Assembly: GCF_000238075.1 (NCBI RefSeq)
Contig: NZ_JH414504.1
Location: 786,504-850,503 of the forward strand
DNA: 64,000 bases
Reading direction: 5' to 3'
From: Oribacterium asaccharolyticum ACB7
Lineage (GTDB): Bacteria > Bacillota > Clostridia > Lachnospirales > Lachnospiraceae
In this document: positions 20,148-28,451 of the stretch, in pieces
Layout of the letters: each line of letters starts with the position of its first letter
How positions within the stretch are numbered: position 1 is the first letter of the stretch
Translations under genes and position numbers: made by a program
The notes under the pieces: model-generated
The model's input: the letters and a program-made list of their open reading frames with translations, nothing else
What the model was told of the DNA's origin: nothing
Database searches by the model: none

Positions 20148-21350
20148 ATGGAGTACCAAGCATTTTTAATTAAATACGCTGAAATCGGCACGAAAGGAAA
20201 AAATCGCTATGTCTTTGAGGACGCCCTTGCAAAAGACATTCGCATGAAATTAAAGCGTGCTACGGGAGAATACTATGTAGCCAGAGAACGCGGCAGAATC
20301 TATGTTCATGTGAAGTCGGAAAGCTATGACTACGAAGAATGCATGGATGCGCTTCAACACGTATTCGGCATCGCCGGGATAGCACCCATGGTGCAGATTC
20401 CCTACTCCGCCGATTTTGCCGATTTGGAAAAGGCGGTACTCTCCTACTTTCGTGCCGCTTACGGTGACAAGCCCGTAAGCTTTAAGGTTGAATCCAGGCG
20501 CGCGGAGAAATCCTATCCCATGACTTCTCCGGAAATTGAAATGGAACTCGGACACAGTATTTTGGAGAACTTCCCGAATACCCGAGTGGACGTGCACAAG
20601 CCCGAAGTAAAGCTCCGCATCGAAATCCGACAGTTCATCAATATCTACGGAAAAATCATTCCGGGACTTTCCGGTATGCCCCTTGGCACAAACGGAAAAG
20701 CCATGCTCCTTCTTTCCGGCGGAATTGACTCTCCCGTTGCCGGCTTTAAAGTGGCAAAAAGAGGTGCTTTAATCGAAGCCACTTACTTTCATGCACCGCC
20801 CTATACCAGTGAAAGAGCAAAAATCAAGGTCATGGACCTCGCAAGACAGCTTTCCACCTATACCGGTCCCATCATGCTGCATGTTGTAAACTTCACGGAG
20901 ATACAGCTTGCGATTTACGACCGCTGTCCGCACGATGAATTGACGATTATCATGCGCCGCTATATGATGCGTATTGCGGAAGCCTTAGCTTATAAAAATG
21001 GCTGTATCGGTCTCATTACGGGAGAATCCATAGGACAGGTCGCATCTCAGACCCTGCAAAGTCTGGTTTGCACCAATGAAGTCTGCACTCTTCCGGTGTA
21101 CCGCCCCTTGATTGCCTTTGATAAGCAGGAAATCGTAGATGTGGCAGAACAAATCGGAACCTATGAAACCTCCATTGAGCCCTATGAAGACTGTTGCACC
21201 ATCTTTGTGGCAAAACACCCCGTAACCAAGCCCATTGTAGAGAAAATCAGAAAATCCGAAGAAAAGCTCTTCCCCGAGATTGATGCCATGGCGGAAAAAG
21301 CGGTGAACGAGGTGGAATCCATCCTGATCCGCAAGGAAAGGGAAAACTAA
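20148..21350 (+). CDS. thiI: tRNA 4-thiouridine synthase / thiamine thiazole sulfurtransferase ThiI
   Basis: Adenylates U8 of tRNA and inserts sulfur; in many bacteria it also feeds sulfur to thiazole synthesis. The 400-residue protein has an N-terminal ferredoxin-like/THUMP region (about 60-165) and the PP-loop LLLSGGIDSPVAGF (about 186-199), with GESIGQVASQT downstream. It has no C-terminal rhodanese domain. That is usual in Firmicutes, where a dedicated cysteine desulfurase supplies sulfur; a candidate is encoded 2 kb away. The ribosome binding site AAAAGGAG precedes the ATG. Confidence 0.97.
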   Translation: MEYQAFLIKYAEIGTKGKNRYVFEDALAKDIRMKLKRATGEYYVARERGRIYVHVKSESYDYEECMDALQHVFGIAGIAPMVQIPYSADFADLEKAVLSYFRAAYGDKPVSFKVESRRAEKSYPMTSPEIEMELGHSILENFPNTRVDVHKPEVKLRIEIRQFINIYGKIIPGLSGMPLGTNGKAMLLLSGGIDSPVAGFKVAKRGALIEATYFHAPPYTSERAKIKVMDLARQLSTYTGPIMLHVVNFTEIQLAIYDRCPHDELTIIMRRYMMRIAEALAYKNGCIGLITGESIGQVASQTLQSLVCTNEVCTLPVYRPLIAFDKQEIVDVAEQIGTYETSIEPYEDCCTIFVAKHPVTKPIVEKIRKSEEKLFPEIDAMAEKAVNEVESILIRKEREN

Positions 21351-21376
21351 GAGAAGGAAACTAAGAGAAAGAAATG

Positions 21377-21412
21377 AAGGGAGGAAGCATGAAAAATCTG
21401 CTCCTCCCTTTT
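21377..21412 (+). terminator. Terminator between convergent thiI and flavin reductase genes
   Basis: GGGAGGA-AGCA / TGCT-CCTCCC stem with one bulge, followed by TTTT on the plus strand. It is placed between the two convergent stop codons and may work in both directions. Confidence 0.7.
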
Positions 21413-21425
21413 AAAAAACGACTGT

Positions 21426-22010
21426 CTATTTTCCCTTATTCTTTTTTGCGCCTTTTCGTACGGAAAATCCAAAGCTTCCCAATACTTTTCCCAGACCGAA
21501 ATATTGTCCGTGAGAATAGGCCAAAAGCTTTGCCTTTTCCAATTGCAGGCGTTTCTTTTCATCCAATAAGGAAGAGTCTACATGAACCGCCACAATTTCC
21601 GCCAAAAACAGGTCGTGACTTCCCAGCTCCAAAACCTGCTTCACTTTACATTCCATATTAACTGGGCACTCAGAAATCATGGGAACGGAAAGCACTTTTC
21701 CCTCTTCCTGATGCAAATGCAGTTTTTCCCACTTGTTGATGTCTCTTCCGGAACGTACACCGGCCTCATCCGTTTCCCAAACCAAATCTTCTGTCGGAAG
21801 GTTCACAACAAACTCCCCGGTTTCCATCAACATGGCATGGGAGTACCGCTCCTTCCGAACGGAAATGGAAAGCATGGCGGGCGTGGAACACACGGTTCCT
21901 GCCCAAGCCACGGTAAGCATGTTGCTTTCCCCTTTTTTATTTTGACAAGTCACCAGCACAGGAGGCACCGGATACAGCATATTTCCGGGCTTCCACATTT
22001 CCTTGGCCAT
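21426..22010 (-). CDS. Flavin reductase-like FMN-binding protein
   Basis: A 194-residue protein of the flavin reductase-like family (PF01613 type, split-barrel FMN binding). Typical features are PVPPVLVTCQNKKGE near the N-terminus, then NMLTVAWAGTVCSTPAMLSISV and GEFVVNLPTEDL. Clostridial members act as NAD(P)H:flavin oxidoreductases or FMN-binding electron carriers; the substrate cannot be told. It lies downstream of prmA (58 bases), so it may be the last gene of the prmA-containing transcript. Confidence 0.87.
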   Translation of the reverse strand: MAKEMWKPGNMLYPVPPVLVTCQNKKGESNMLTVAWAGTVCSTPAMLSISVRKERYSHAMLMETGEFVVNLPTEDLVWETDEAGVRSGRDINKWEKLHLHQEEGKVLSVPMISECPVNMECKVKQVLELGSHDLFLAEIVAVHVDSSLLDEKKRLQLEKAKLLAYSHGQYFGLGKVLGSFGFSVRKGAKKNKGK

Positions 22011-22068
22011 AGAGCTTCCTTTCTTTTTAATTCCCGGTACTCAATTCATAGCAATGCTATTCACTTTC

Positions 22069-23142
22069 CTATTTCTTTCTCGCGGTGAAGGCGTGCCATT
22101 CCCCTTCTACACACTCCTCGAGGATTTCCAAGCTTGCTTCTGCCTGCAATGCTTTTCGTACCTCCTCCGCCTTATCGCAAATAATGCCGGAAGCGATAAA
22201 GATACCGTCCTGTTTTAGAAAAGAGGGTACAAGCGGAGTTAAGGAAACAATCACGGGGGCAAGAATATTGGCACAAACTACTTCGAAGGGCTCTTTCCGG
22301 AAAGCAGCCTGCAAGCTTTTTGCGCTTTCTTCCTCTCCCAAAATATTTTCAATGAAGAGATGAAAATCCTTTTCCGAAATCCCGTTTTCTTTGCAATTTC
22401 CCGCAACTGCCTCCTTTGTAAGGGGATCAAGATCCGTGGCTAAAACCTCTTTTGCACCCATTTTCAAAGCGGCAATCCCGAGAATTCCCGATCCGGTACC
22501 GAGGTCCAGTACGCGGTCGCCTTCTTTCAAATATTTTTCCAGAAAAAGGAGGCAGAGCTTCGTCGTTTCATGCTGTCCCGTACCGAAGCTTGTACCGGGA
22601 TCCAGAGAAATTGCAAATTCTCCCTCCTTCGGTTCTTCCTCCTCCCAGCTCGGCTTAATAAGAAGCTTTCCCACACGGAAGCTATGGAAAAAATCCTTCC
22701 AGGCATTCATCCAATCCTTATCTTCCGTCTCGGAAACGGATATTTCACCACTTCCAATCTCCGTGTACTCCGCCATTTCGCTAAGCTCTCTCTTTAAATC
22801 CGAAAGAATCTCCCTACACTCTTCTTCCGTAAAAATATTGCTACTGTTCAAAGTATAGGAATGGTCTACCGTTTCATCCGAGAATTCTTTCTCCACGAGA
22901 GCCTTTCTCGCTTTTTTCTCCTCTTCCGGTAAAATTTCCAGATAAAAGGACAGACTCGCTTCTCCGTTTCCGATAGTTTCCTCCGGAAGGATATCCGCGA
23001 AAATGATTTTTGCTTCCTCTTCCGTAAGCCCCTTACCGTCTTCTATCTCAACGCCCTCGATTTCCCAGCGGTCAAATAAATAGGCAGCTAATATCTCTAC
23101 CGCTTCCTCCTTTGTTTTTACCGCTATTTTCCTCCAAACCAT
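22069..23142 (-). CDS. prmA: Ribosomal protein L11 methyltransferase
   Basis: SAM-dependent trimethylation of ribosomal protein L11. The SAM site is DLGTGSGILGIAAL (about 210-224), preceded by the substrate-domain motif DPGTSFGTGQHETT and followed by CANILAPVI (the N-x-x motif typical of PrmA). The start at 23142 (MVWRKIAVKTKEEA) fits family N-termini and has AGAGG upstream; an ATG eight codons earlier is less likely. At about 357 residues it is longer than many PrmA (about 310) because of an acidic insertion near residues 80-115. Confidence 0.95.
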   Translation of the reverse strand: MVWRKIAVKTKEEAVEILAAYLFDRWEIEGVEIEDGKGLTEEEAKIIFADILPEETIGNGEASLSFYLEILPEEEKKARKALVEKEFSDETVDHSYTLNSSNIFTEEECREILSDLKRELSEMAEYTEIGSGEISVSETEDKDWMNAWKDFFHSFRVGKLLIKPSWEEEEPKEGEFAISLDPGTSFGTGQHETTKLCLLFLEKYLKEGDRVLDLGTGSGILGIAALKMGAKEVLATDLDPLTKEAVAGNCKENGISEKDFHLFIENILGEEESAKSLQAAFRKEPFEVVCANILAPVIVSLTPLVPSFLKQDGIFIASGIICDKAEEVRKALQAEASLEILEECVEGEWHAFTARKK

Positions 23143-23201
23143 AAACGACCTCTCTCCGTTTCCCATCGCATTTTCTAAGTTGTTATGCTTTATAACAGTT
23201 T

Positions 23202-24359
23202 TTATGCTTTGTAAAACTTTCGCAAAACAGGAAGCAGTTCCTTTAAAGCTTCAATCGTATCGGTAAGCTCTCGCTTTTCCGTAAGAAAGGAAAAGGAGAA
23301 ACGAAGTGTCGAATCCAATTCTTTTGGTCCAAGACCTATAGCCTTCAGTGTTCCGGAGATTCCCGGATGATTCGAAGAGCAGGCGGATCCGCTGCTGACA
23401 TAGATCCCCTTATCTTCCAGCGCATGAAGCAAGACCTCCGCCTTTACCCCATAGAAGGATGCGGAGACAATCTGCGGTGCGGATGCCGCTCCTTTTTCGG
23501 AATTCACCTTTACTTCCGGGAGCTTCAAAAGCTCCTCGATAAAGTAGTCCTTCAATTGATAGAGTCTCTCTATCTTTTCCGGGAAGTCCTGATAAACCAT
23601 CTTGGCAGCGAGTCCCATCCCGGTAATGCCGGGAATATTTAACGTGCCGGAGCGAAGTCCCCCTTGCTGTCCTCCCCCAAAAAGAATCGGATCAATCTTC
23701 ACCTTCTCATCGATGAAAAGAAAACCGATTCCCTTGGGACCGTGAAGCTTATGTCCGCTTACGGAAAGAAGGTCCACAAAATCTTTTTTCGGGCGAAGAA
23801 TCATTTTCCCATAGGCCTGTATCGCATCAGTATGGAAGAGACAATTTGGGTTCTTTTTCTTGATAAGCTCTCCAATGGCATGGATATCCTCTATCGCTCC
23901 CATCTCATTGTTTACCGTCATGATGCTTACCATAACGGTATCCTCCCGAATCGTTTTTTCCAACTCTTCTAAAGAGATATGCCCTTTCTCATCTACTGCT
24001 AAAATACTGATCTCAAAGCCCTGCTTTTCCAAAAACTCCAAAGTCTTATACACAGCAGGATGCTCAATTGCAGAGCTGATGATATGCTTCCCCTGTCTTA
24101 CTTTAGCAAAGGATCCTCCGATTAGCGCCATATTGTCGGACTCCGTACCGCCCGAAGTAAAAAGGATTTCCTTCGCCTTCACCTTTAAGGTCTCGGCAAT
24201 TTCCTCCCGACTCTGCCTATAGTATTTTTCCGCCTCTACTCCCATGAGATGTTTCGCCGAAGGATTCCCATAATCAGCCATCATCGTTTTACACATCTCT
24301 TCCGCCACTTCCGGATAAACCTTAGTGGTAGCTGAATTATCTAAGTAAATACTTCTCAT
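23202..24359 (-). CDS. Cysteine desulfurase (NifS/IscS-like)
   Basis: PLP enzyme that takes sulfur from cysteine for Fe-S clusters and thio-modified tRNA. The 385-residue protein has the N-terminal YLDNSATTKVYPEV, the PLP lysine in SVSGHKLHGPKG (about 203-210) and the catalytic cysteine in SGSACSSNHPG (about 323-333), which is the class I arrangement. Its ATG overlaps the rsmE stop by four bases, so translation is coupled. Likely clients are ThiI and Fe-S assembly; delivery of selenium to the SelA/SelB system is only a possibility. Confidence 0.95.
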   Translation of the reverse strand: MRSIYLDNSATTKVYPEVAEEMCKTMMADYGNPSAKHLMGVEAEKYYRQSREEIAETLKVKAKEILFTSGGTESDNMALIGGSFAKVRQGKHIISSAIEHPAVYKTLEFLEKQGFEISILAVDEKGHISLEELEKTIREDTVMVSIMTVNNEMGAIEDIHAIGELIKKKNPNCLFHTDAIQAYGKMILRPKKDFVDLLSVSGHKLHGPKGIGFLFIDEKVKIDPILFGGGQQGGLRSGTLNIPGITGMGLAAKMVYQDFPEKIERLYQLKDYFIEELLKLPEVKVNSEKGAASAPQIVSASFYGVKAEVLLHALEDKGIYVSSGSACSSNHPGISGTLKAIGLGPKELDSTLRFSFSFLTEKRELTDTIEALKELLPVLRKFYKA

Positions 24360-25126
24360 TCTGCCTCCTTATTTTCAGCAAATTCCAAATGCATCATCAG
24401 AAGACTTAATGCGGCAATTGCCGCTGTTTCCGTTCTGAGGATTCTTTTTCCCAAGCTAATGGGAAGAAAGCCTTCTTTCTTAGCCTCTTCTACTTCCTGA
24501 ATAGAAAACCCGCCTTCCGGTCCGATACAAAGAACAATCTTGCTGCCGGCCTTTCCTCCCAGCTCTTCTGCCTGCTGAAGCACTTCCTTCGTAAAGCCTA
24601 CTCCTCTTTCATTTTCGTAAGGTAAGAGCTTCATCTCCGCATCCTTCAGAGTGGAAAATGCCTCCTTCCATGTGGTAACCGGGAGCACTTCCGGAATAAT
24701 AGAACGCTTGGACTGCTTTGCCGCCGCTTCCGCTATACTCTGCCAACGCTTTCTTTTCTTCTCCGCCTTCTCTCCTTTTAACTGCACAATGCAATTTTCA
24801 CTTTCCAAAGGAATAATCTCCGTCACGCCAAGTTCTACCGCCTTCTGGATAATGAGTTCCATCTTCTCTCCCTTGGGAAGAGCCTGCAAGAGTATGAGTC
24901 TTGTCTTCAGTTCATGCATCTCTTCCAAAAAGGAAACGGAAAGCAGGGCACAGTCATCTCCATAGCCTTTTATTTTACAATGATAATCGACAGCATCCCC
25001 ATCGGAAATTATAATTTCCTCTCCGATTTTTCCCCGAAGAACTTTCTGTAAATGATGGAAATTATCTCCGTAAAGTTTAATTTCATCCCCTATAATTTCA
25101 CTCTTGTCTACAAAAAAATGATGCAT
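24356..25126 (-). CDS. rsmE: 16S rRNA (uracil-1498-N3)-methyltransferase RsmE
   Basis: Methylates N3 of U1498 in 16S rRNA. The 256-residue SPOUT-fold protein begins MHHFFVDKSEI and has a PUA-like N-terminal domain. The knot motifs are LVLCIGPEGGFS-like (KIVLCIGPEGGFS) and LGKRILRTETAAIAAL. It is first in the rsmE-desulfurase pair. With prmA nearby, it follows the common clostridial dnaJ-prmA-rsmE neighbourhood. Confidence 0.96.
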   Translation of the reverse strand: MHHFFVDKSEIIGDEIKLYGDNFHHLQKVLRGKIGEEIIISDGDAVDYHCKIKGYGDDCALLSVSFLEEMHELKTRLILLQALPKGEKMELIIQKAVELGVTEIIPLESENCIVQLKGEKAEKKRKRWQSIAEAAAKQSKRSIIPEVLPVTTWKEAFSTLKDAEMKLLPYENERGVGFTKEVLQQAEELGGKAGSKIVLCIGPEGGFSIQEVEEAKKEGFLPISLGKRILRTETAAIAALSLLMMHLEFAENKEAE

Positions 25127-25193
25127 CGCTTTCTTCTCCGCCTTAGTCGTGATTCTTTGCTATCTTACTTCTTTCTATTCCAAGTGACAAGAT

Positions 25194-25244
25194 AAAAGGA
25201 AAAAGAAGCCGTTCTTTCCTCTGTCGAAAGACGCTTCTTTTTCC
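25194..25244 (-). terminator. Terminator of metY
   Basis: GGAAAAAGAAGC/GCTTCTTTTTCC stem, followed on the minus strand by TTTT. An internal GTCTTTC/GAAAGAAC pairing extends the hairpin. It lies 36 bases after the metY stop. Confidence 0.8.
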
Positions 25245-25279
25245 CGCCACAAAAAAATGTTCTATTAATAATTTTCGCC

Positions 25280-26584
25280 TTAAATCGCCTTGAACGCTTC
25301 TTCCAAATCCGTAAGAATATCTCCGATATCCTCAATTCCGATAGAAAAACGAACCGTATTTTCCTTGATTCCCTGCTTAAGCAATTCTTCTTTCGAACTC
25401 TCCGAGTGCGTTGTGCTTGCCGGATGAATCACCAAAGACTTCACGTCCGCAACGTTTGCCAAGAGAGAGAACAGCTCGAGGTGGTCAATAAACTTCTTTG
25501 TTGTTTCCGCATCTCCCTTAATGTCAAAGGTAAAAATAGAACCTCCGCCATTTGGAAAATACTTCTTATAAAGCTCTTTCTGTAAAGGATCCTGAGAAAC
25601 GGCTGGATGAGAAACGTGTTCCACCTTCGGATGTTTGTTCAAATACTCTGCCACCTTTAACGCATTTTGTCCATGTCTCTCTACACGAAGCGGAAGCGTT
25701 TCCGTCCCTTGCAGGAGTAACCAGGCATTAAAGGGGGAAATGGCAGCGCCTTCATCTCGAAGGATGATTGCTCTGATATACGTTGCAAGCACTGCCGGGG
25801 CAGTATCTCTTGCAAAGCTCACGCCGTGGTAAGAAGGATTCGGTTCGGTAAGCCAAGGCCATTTATTTCCCTTAGTCCAGTCAAATTTTCCTCCATCTAC
25901 CACGATACCGCCCATGGTGGAGCCCTGTCCTCCTATAAACTTCGTGGCGGAGTGCACCACGATGTCTGCACCGTACTCTATCGGACGAACATAATAGGGG
26001 GTTGCGAAAGTATTGTCTACGATTAACGGAAGCCCGTGTTTATGCGCTAATTTTGCCCAAGCCTCAACATCTACAACATCCCCGTTGGGATTTCCGAGAG
26101 ATTCAATATAGAGTGCTTTTGTATTTTCCCGAATAGCCTTCTCCGCTTCGGACAAATCATAGGGATCCACGAATGTCGTTTCCACACCGGAGTCTTGAAA
26201 AGTATGCTTTAAGAAGTTATAAGTTCCTCCATAAATATTTCTTGCACTGACAATATGATCTCCTTGATGTGCCACAGCTTTAAAAGCGTAAGTAACCGCC
26301 GCTGCACCGGATGCAAGCGCCAGCGCCGTAACTCCTCCTTCAAGACTGGCAATCCTCTCCTCGAGCACGCCTTGTGTCGGATTCGTCAGTCTGGTATAAA
26401 TGTTCCCCGCCTCCTTAAGAGCAAAACGTGCAGCAGCCTGATCACAGTTTTCAAAAACAAAAGCTGTACTTTGGTAAATGGGTACCGCCCTTGCACCGCT
26501 TGCCGGATCCGCCTTCTCCTGCCCTACATGAACCGCTCTTGTGTTAAAAGAAAAATTTCTTCCCGTTCTATTCTTCTCGCTCAT
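25280..26584 (-). CDS. metY: O-acetylhomoserine aminocarboxypropyltransferase (sulfhydrylase)
   Basis: PLP enzyme that makes homocysteine from O-acetylhomoserine and sulfide. The 434-residue length from ATG 26584 (MSEKNRTGRNFSFNTRAVH) is the MetY size, longer than MetB/MetC (about 380-400). The start has GGAGG nine bases upstream. Motifs are YTRLTNPTQGVLEER, the PLP lysine in VHSATKFIGGQGSTMGG (about 213-229) and the C-terminal RFSIGIEDIGDI. It is monocistronic with its own terminator. The leader holds two terminator-like hairpins but no recognisable SAM riboswitch. Confidence 0.94.
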   Translation of the reverse strand: MSEKNRTGRNFSFNTRAVHVGQEKADPASGARAVPIYQSTAFVFENCDQAAARFALKEAGNIYTRLTNPTQGVLEERIASLEGGVTALALASGAAAVTYAFKAVAHQGDHIVSARNIYGGTYNFLKHTFQDSGVETTFVDPYDLSEAEKAIRENTKALYIESLGNPNGDVVDVEAWAKLAHKHGLPLIVDNTFATPYYVRPIEYGADIVVHSATKFIGGQGSTMGGIVVDGGKFDWTKGNKWPWLTEPNPSYHGVSFARDTAPAVLATYIRAIILRDEGAAISPFNAWLLLQGTETLPLRVERHGQNALKVAEYLNKHPKVEHVSHPAVSQDPLQKELYKKYFPNGGGSIFTFDIKGDAETTKKFIDHLELFSLLANVADVKSLVIHPASTTHSESSKEELLKQGIKENTVRFSIGIEDIGDILTDLEEAFKAI

Positions 26585-26607
26585 TCTTCTACCTCCATAG
26601 TCAAAAA

Positions 26608-26648
26608 CCACAACAAGATGTCTCAGGCTTCGCCTGTGCTACTTGTTA
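26608..26648. repeat. Palindromic repeat family 2 copy in the metY leader
   Basis: AACAAGATGTCTCAGGC-TTC-GCCTGTGCTACTTGTT is an imperfect hairpin with perfect outer AACAAG/CTTGTT and inner CAGGC/GCCTG segments. The same element occurs at 27610-27650 and, diverged, at 53363-53402. On the minus strand it is followed by GTGGTTTTT, just before the metY ribosome binding site. Confidence 0.65.
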
Positions 26649-26673
26649 AGAATAAAAATACCTTACCGCCCTT

Positions 26674-26697
26674 AAAAAACGGTCTCTTCCGTTTTTT
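26674..26697. terminator. Terminator-like hairpin upstream of metY
   Basis: AAAAAACGG/CCGTTTTTT symmetric hairpin with a six-base loop. The U-run is part of the stem, so it could terminate in either direction. It lies in the metY leader and might act as an attenuator, which is inference. Confidence 0.5.
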
Positions 26698-26789
26698 CAT
26701 CAAAGCAAATGTCTCTTTCGGATAACCGAATCACATCTTGTCAGAAAATGTAGCACAGTGCACTTTTTCTGTCTAATACTATGAATTTT

Positions 26790-26984
26790 GATTTGGATAT
26801 AGTTACAGACTATAACAATCTGGTCTTATATATTTTTATAAAATTGGATATTTTATCAAGTCCAGTTTGTGTTATCATCTGAAAACATCGGAAGATTTTT
26901 TCGTGCCCGGCAAAATCACGCGGCTATTCCATTATCAAGTCGAAATCTTTCGAATGCTGGAAGTCCTGTTACGGAGGTATGACT
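26790..26984 (+). promoter_or_regulatory. Promoter and unassigned structured leader of the ECF S-component gene
   Basis: A possible promoter, TTTGAT-18-TATAAC, lies at about 26788-26817. The leader that follows can form a stem between TCGGAAGATTT..TTCG (26888-26904) and CGAAATCTTTCGA (26941-26953). The stem encloses about 37 bases with GTGCCCGGC and CACGCGGC. Vitamin transporters of this class often have riboswitches, but the segment does not match the TPP, FMN, THF, cobalamin or preQ1 consensus sequences that I know. Confidence 0.35.
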
Positions 26985-27560
26985 ATGAATCAAAAAGTAC
27001 AAAAATTAACTTTATCTGCACTCTTTGCCGCATTATCCTATGTGGTGTTTACCTTTCTGCAGATGAAAATCCACGTCGGAGGCGATACCACTTCCATTCA
27101 TCTCGGAAATGCCGTGGTTGTGATTGCCGCACTGGTTCTTGGCGGTCCCTTGGGCGGACTTGCTGGTGCCCTGGGTATGACCATAGGCGATCTTCTCGAT
27201 CCGGCATATATCACTTATGCTCCGAAAACCGTAATTTGCAAACTCGTGATTGGTTTAATCGCAGGCTTTATTGCACATAAGTTGGGAAAAATCAATGACT
27301 CGCAGGATCGTTCTCACATTTTCAAGTGGGTTCTGCTTGCCGCAATCTTCGGGCTCCTTGCCAATGTGATTTTGGATCCCACCATCGGGTATTTCTACAA
27401 ACTCCTTATTTTGGGAAAGCCTGCTGCAGAGCTGTCCTTTAAGATTAATGTAGCGGCCTCCGCCATCAATGCAGTATTATCCATCATTGTTTCCGTCTTG
27501 GTCTATATGGAACTGTATCCGATTTTACGGAAGGAGCATTTAGGTCTGCAAAAGGTTTAG
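26985..27560 (+). CDS. ECF transporter S component (vitamin-binding membrane subunit)
   Basis: A 191-residue integral membrane protein with about six helices. The pattern HLGNAVVVIAALVLGGPLGG, then GMTIGDLLDPAYITYAPKT, is typical of the PF07155-type S components used for pyridoxine, hydroxymethylpyrimidine and related vitamins. The exact vitamin is unknown. The start at 26985 is preferred because GGAGG lies seven bases upstream; the ATG at 26979 is too close to it. The energising ECF A/T subunits are not in the window, so it must share a general module encoded elsewhere (group II). Confidence 0.88.
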   Translation: MNQKVQKLTLSALFAALSYVVFTFLQMKIHVGGDTTSIHLGNAVVVIAALVLGGPLGGLAGALGMTIGDLLDPAYITYAPKTVICKLVIGLIAGFIAHKLGKINDSQDRSHIFKWVLLAAIFGLLANVILDPTIGYFYKLLILGKPAAELSFKINVAASAINAVLSIIVSVLVYMELYPILRKEHLGLQKV

Positions 27561-27571
27561 CCGGACGATAA

Positions 27572-27608
27572 AACAATATACTGCGCACTACGCGAACGAT
27601 ACTCGTTG
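27572..27608. repeat. REP-like family 1 copy
   Basis: AACAATATACTGCGCACTACGCGAACGATACTCGTT is a member of the dispersed palindrome family. It is directly followed by a family 2 copy. Confidence 0.55.
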
Positions 27609-27609
27609 A

Positions 27610-27650
27610 GAACAAGATGTCTCAGGCTTCGTCTGCGCCACTTGTTATGA
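27610..27650. repeat. Palindromic repeat family 2 copy
   Basis: AACAAGATGTCTCAGGCTTCG followed by TCTGCGCCACTTGTT. It is near-identical in its left half to the copy at 26608. Confidence 0.65.
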
Positions 27651-27654
27651 ACTC

Positions 27655-27696
27655 AAAAAACAGCTTACAAGGACTGTCCCTGTAAGCTGTTTTTCT
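27655..27696 (+). terminator. Terminator of the ECF S-component gene
   Basis: AAAACAGCTTACA/TGTAAGCTGTTTT perfect 13-bp stem followed by T residues. Confidence 0.85.
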
Positions 27697-27773
27697 ATAA
27701 AGATAATGCATGAGTTATCCATTATCGGAAAAACGCGTCAAAAATCTGCTAGTAATTTATTTCTGAGTAAAGC

Positions 27774-28445
27774 CTAACTCTTCCGATTCTTTATCCTCCG
27801 AAGAAATAGCGCGCCTAAAGCCAGTAGCGCATTTCCGGATAAAATGGTCACAATCCAAAAAACGGTTTTTCCCAAGCTTTGCTCCCTGATTTTCAAAAAA
27901 CTGTAAGGGCCGGAAACCAGTCCCAGCGCATTTAAAAGAATTAAGGGAATCGCATAGGCCAAGGTAGTAAAAAGGGCATAGGAAACCCATTTTAAAGGAA
28001 TATCCCCCTCTTCAAAAAGAAGCAGAAGTAAGGAGAGAAAGGGACAAATTAAATGACTGAAAATTTTTCTTCCCTCCAAAAACTCATGGGCATACCCCTG
28101 TTCCGGTCCCAAAACAAGGAGGACCACCACAAAGGTCACCATGAGGCACACCGTAGAAATAAAACGTAAGAGACTGATTCCGTTCCGGGCCGCAGAAAGC
28201 TCCGTCGTCCCTCCGTCCTTATTCTGAAAATAACGACTTACTACTCCTTTTCCCTCTCTATTTAAAGCCGGAAGCTTCCATAAGAGATAGAGAAGAGACG
28301 CTATCCCGCAAAGAAGATTGGAATCGGTCGTATAATACCGAAGGGTCGTAAAGCCGTCTTCCGAGAAGGCACTCAGTACGACAATCAGTTCCAGAAGAAG
28401 CAAAATTATATGCCCGAATAATAGATTTTTTTCTTTCTGTCTCAT
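27774..28445 (-). CDS. Pr6Pr-like integral membrane protein
   Basis: A 223-residue protein with six to seven predicted membrane helices. The motif YYTTDSNLLCGIASLLYLLW after the first helix, a conserved H in FSHLICPFLSLLLLLFEEG and the overall layout match the Pr6Pr family of membrane proteins (FAR-17a/AIG1-like architecture). Function is not established in bacteria. It starts six bases after the glyA stop codon, so it is probably the second gene of a glyA operon. Confidence 0.72.
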   Translation of the reverse strand: MRQKEKNLLFGHIILLLLELIVVLSAFSEDGFTTLRYYTTDSNLLCGIASLLYLLWKLPALNREGKGVVSRYFQNKDGGTTELSAARNGISLLRFISTVCLMVTFVVVLLVLGPEQGYAHEFLEGRKIFSHLICPFLSLLLLLFEEGDIPLKWVSYALFTTLAYAIPLILLNALGLVSGPYSFLKIREQSLGKTVFWIVTILSGNALLALGALFLRRIKNRKS

Positions 28446-28451
28446 CTTCTC

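Noticed and set aside
26585..26984. SAM riboswitch before metY
   Set aside because: The conserved SAM-I core (GAGGGACTGGCC and CGGCAACC) was not found on either strand.
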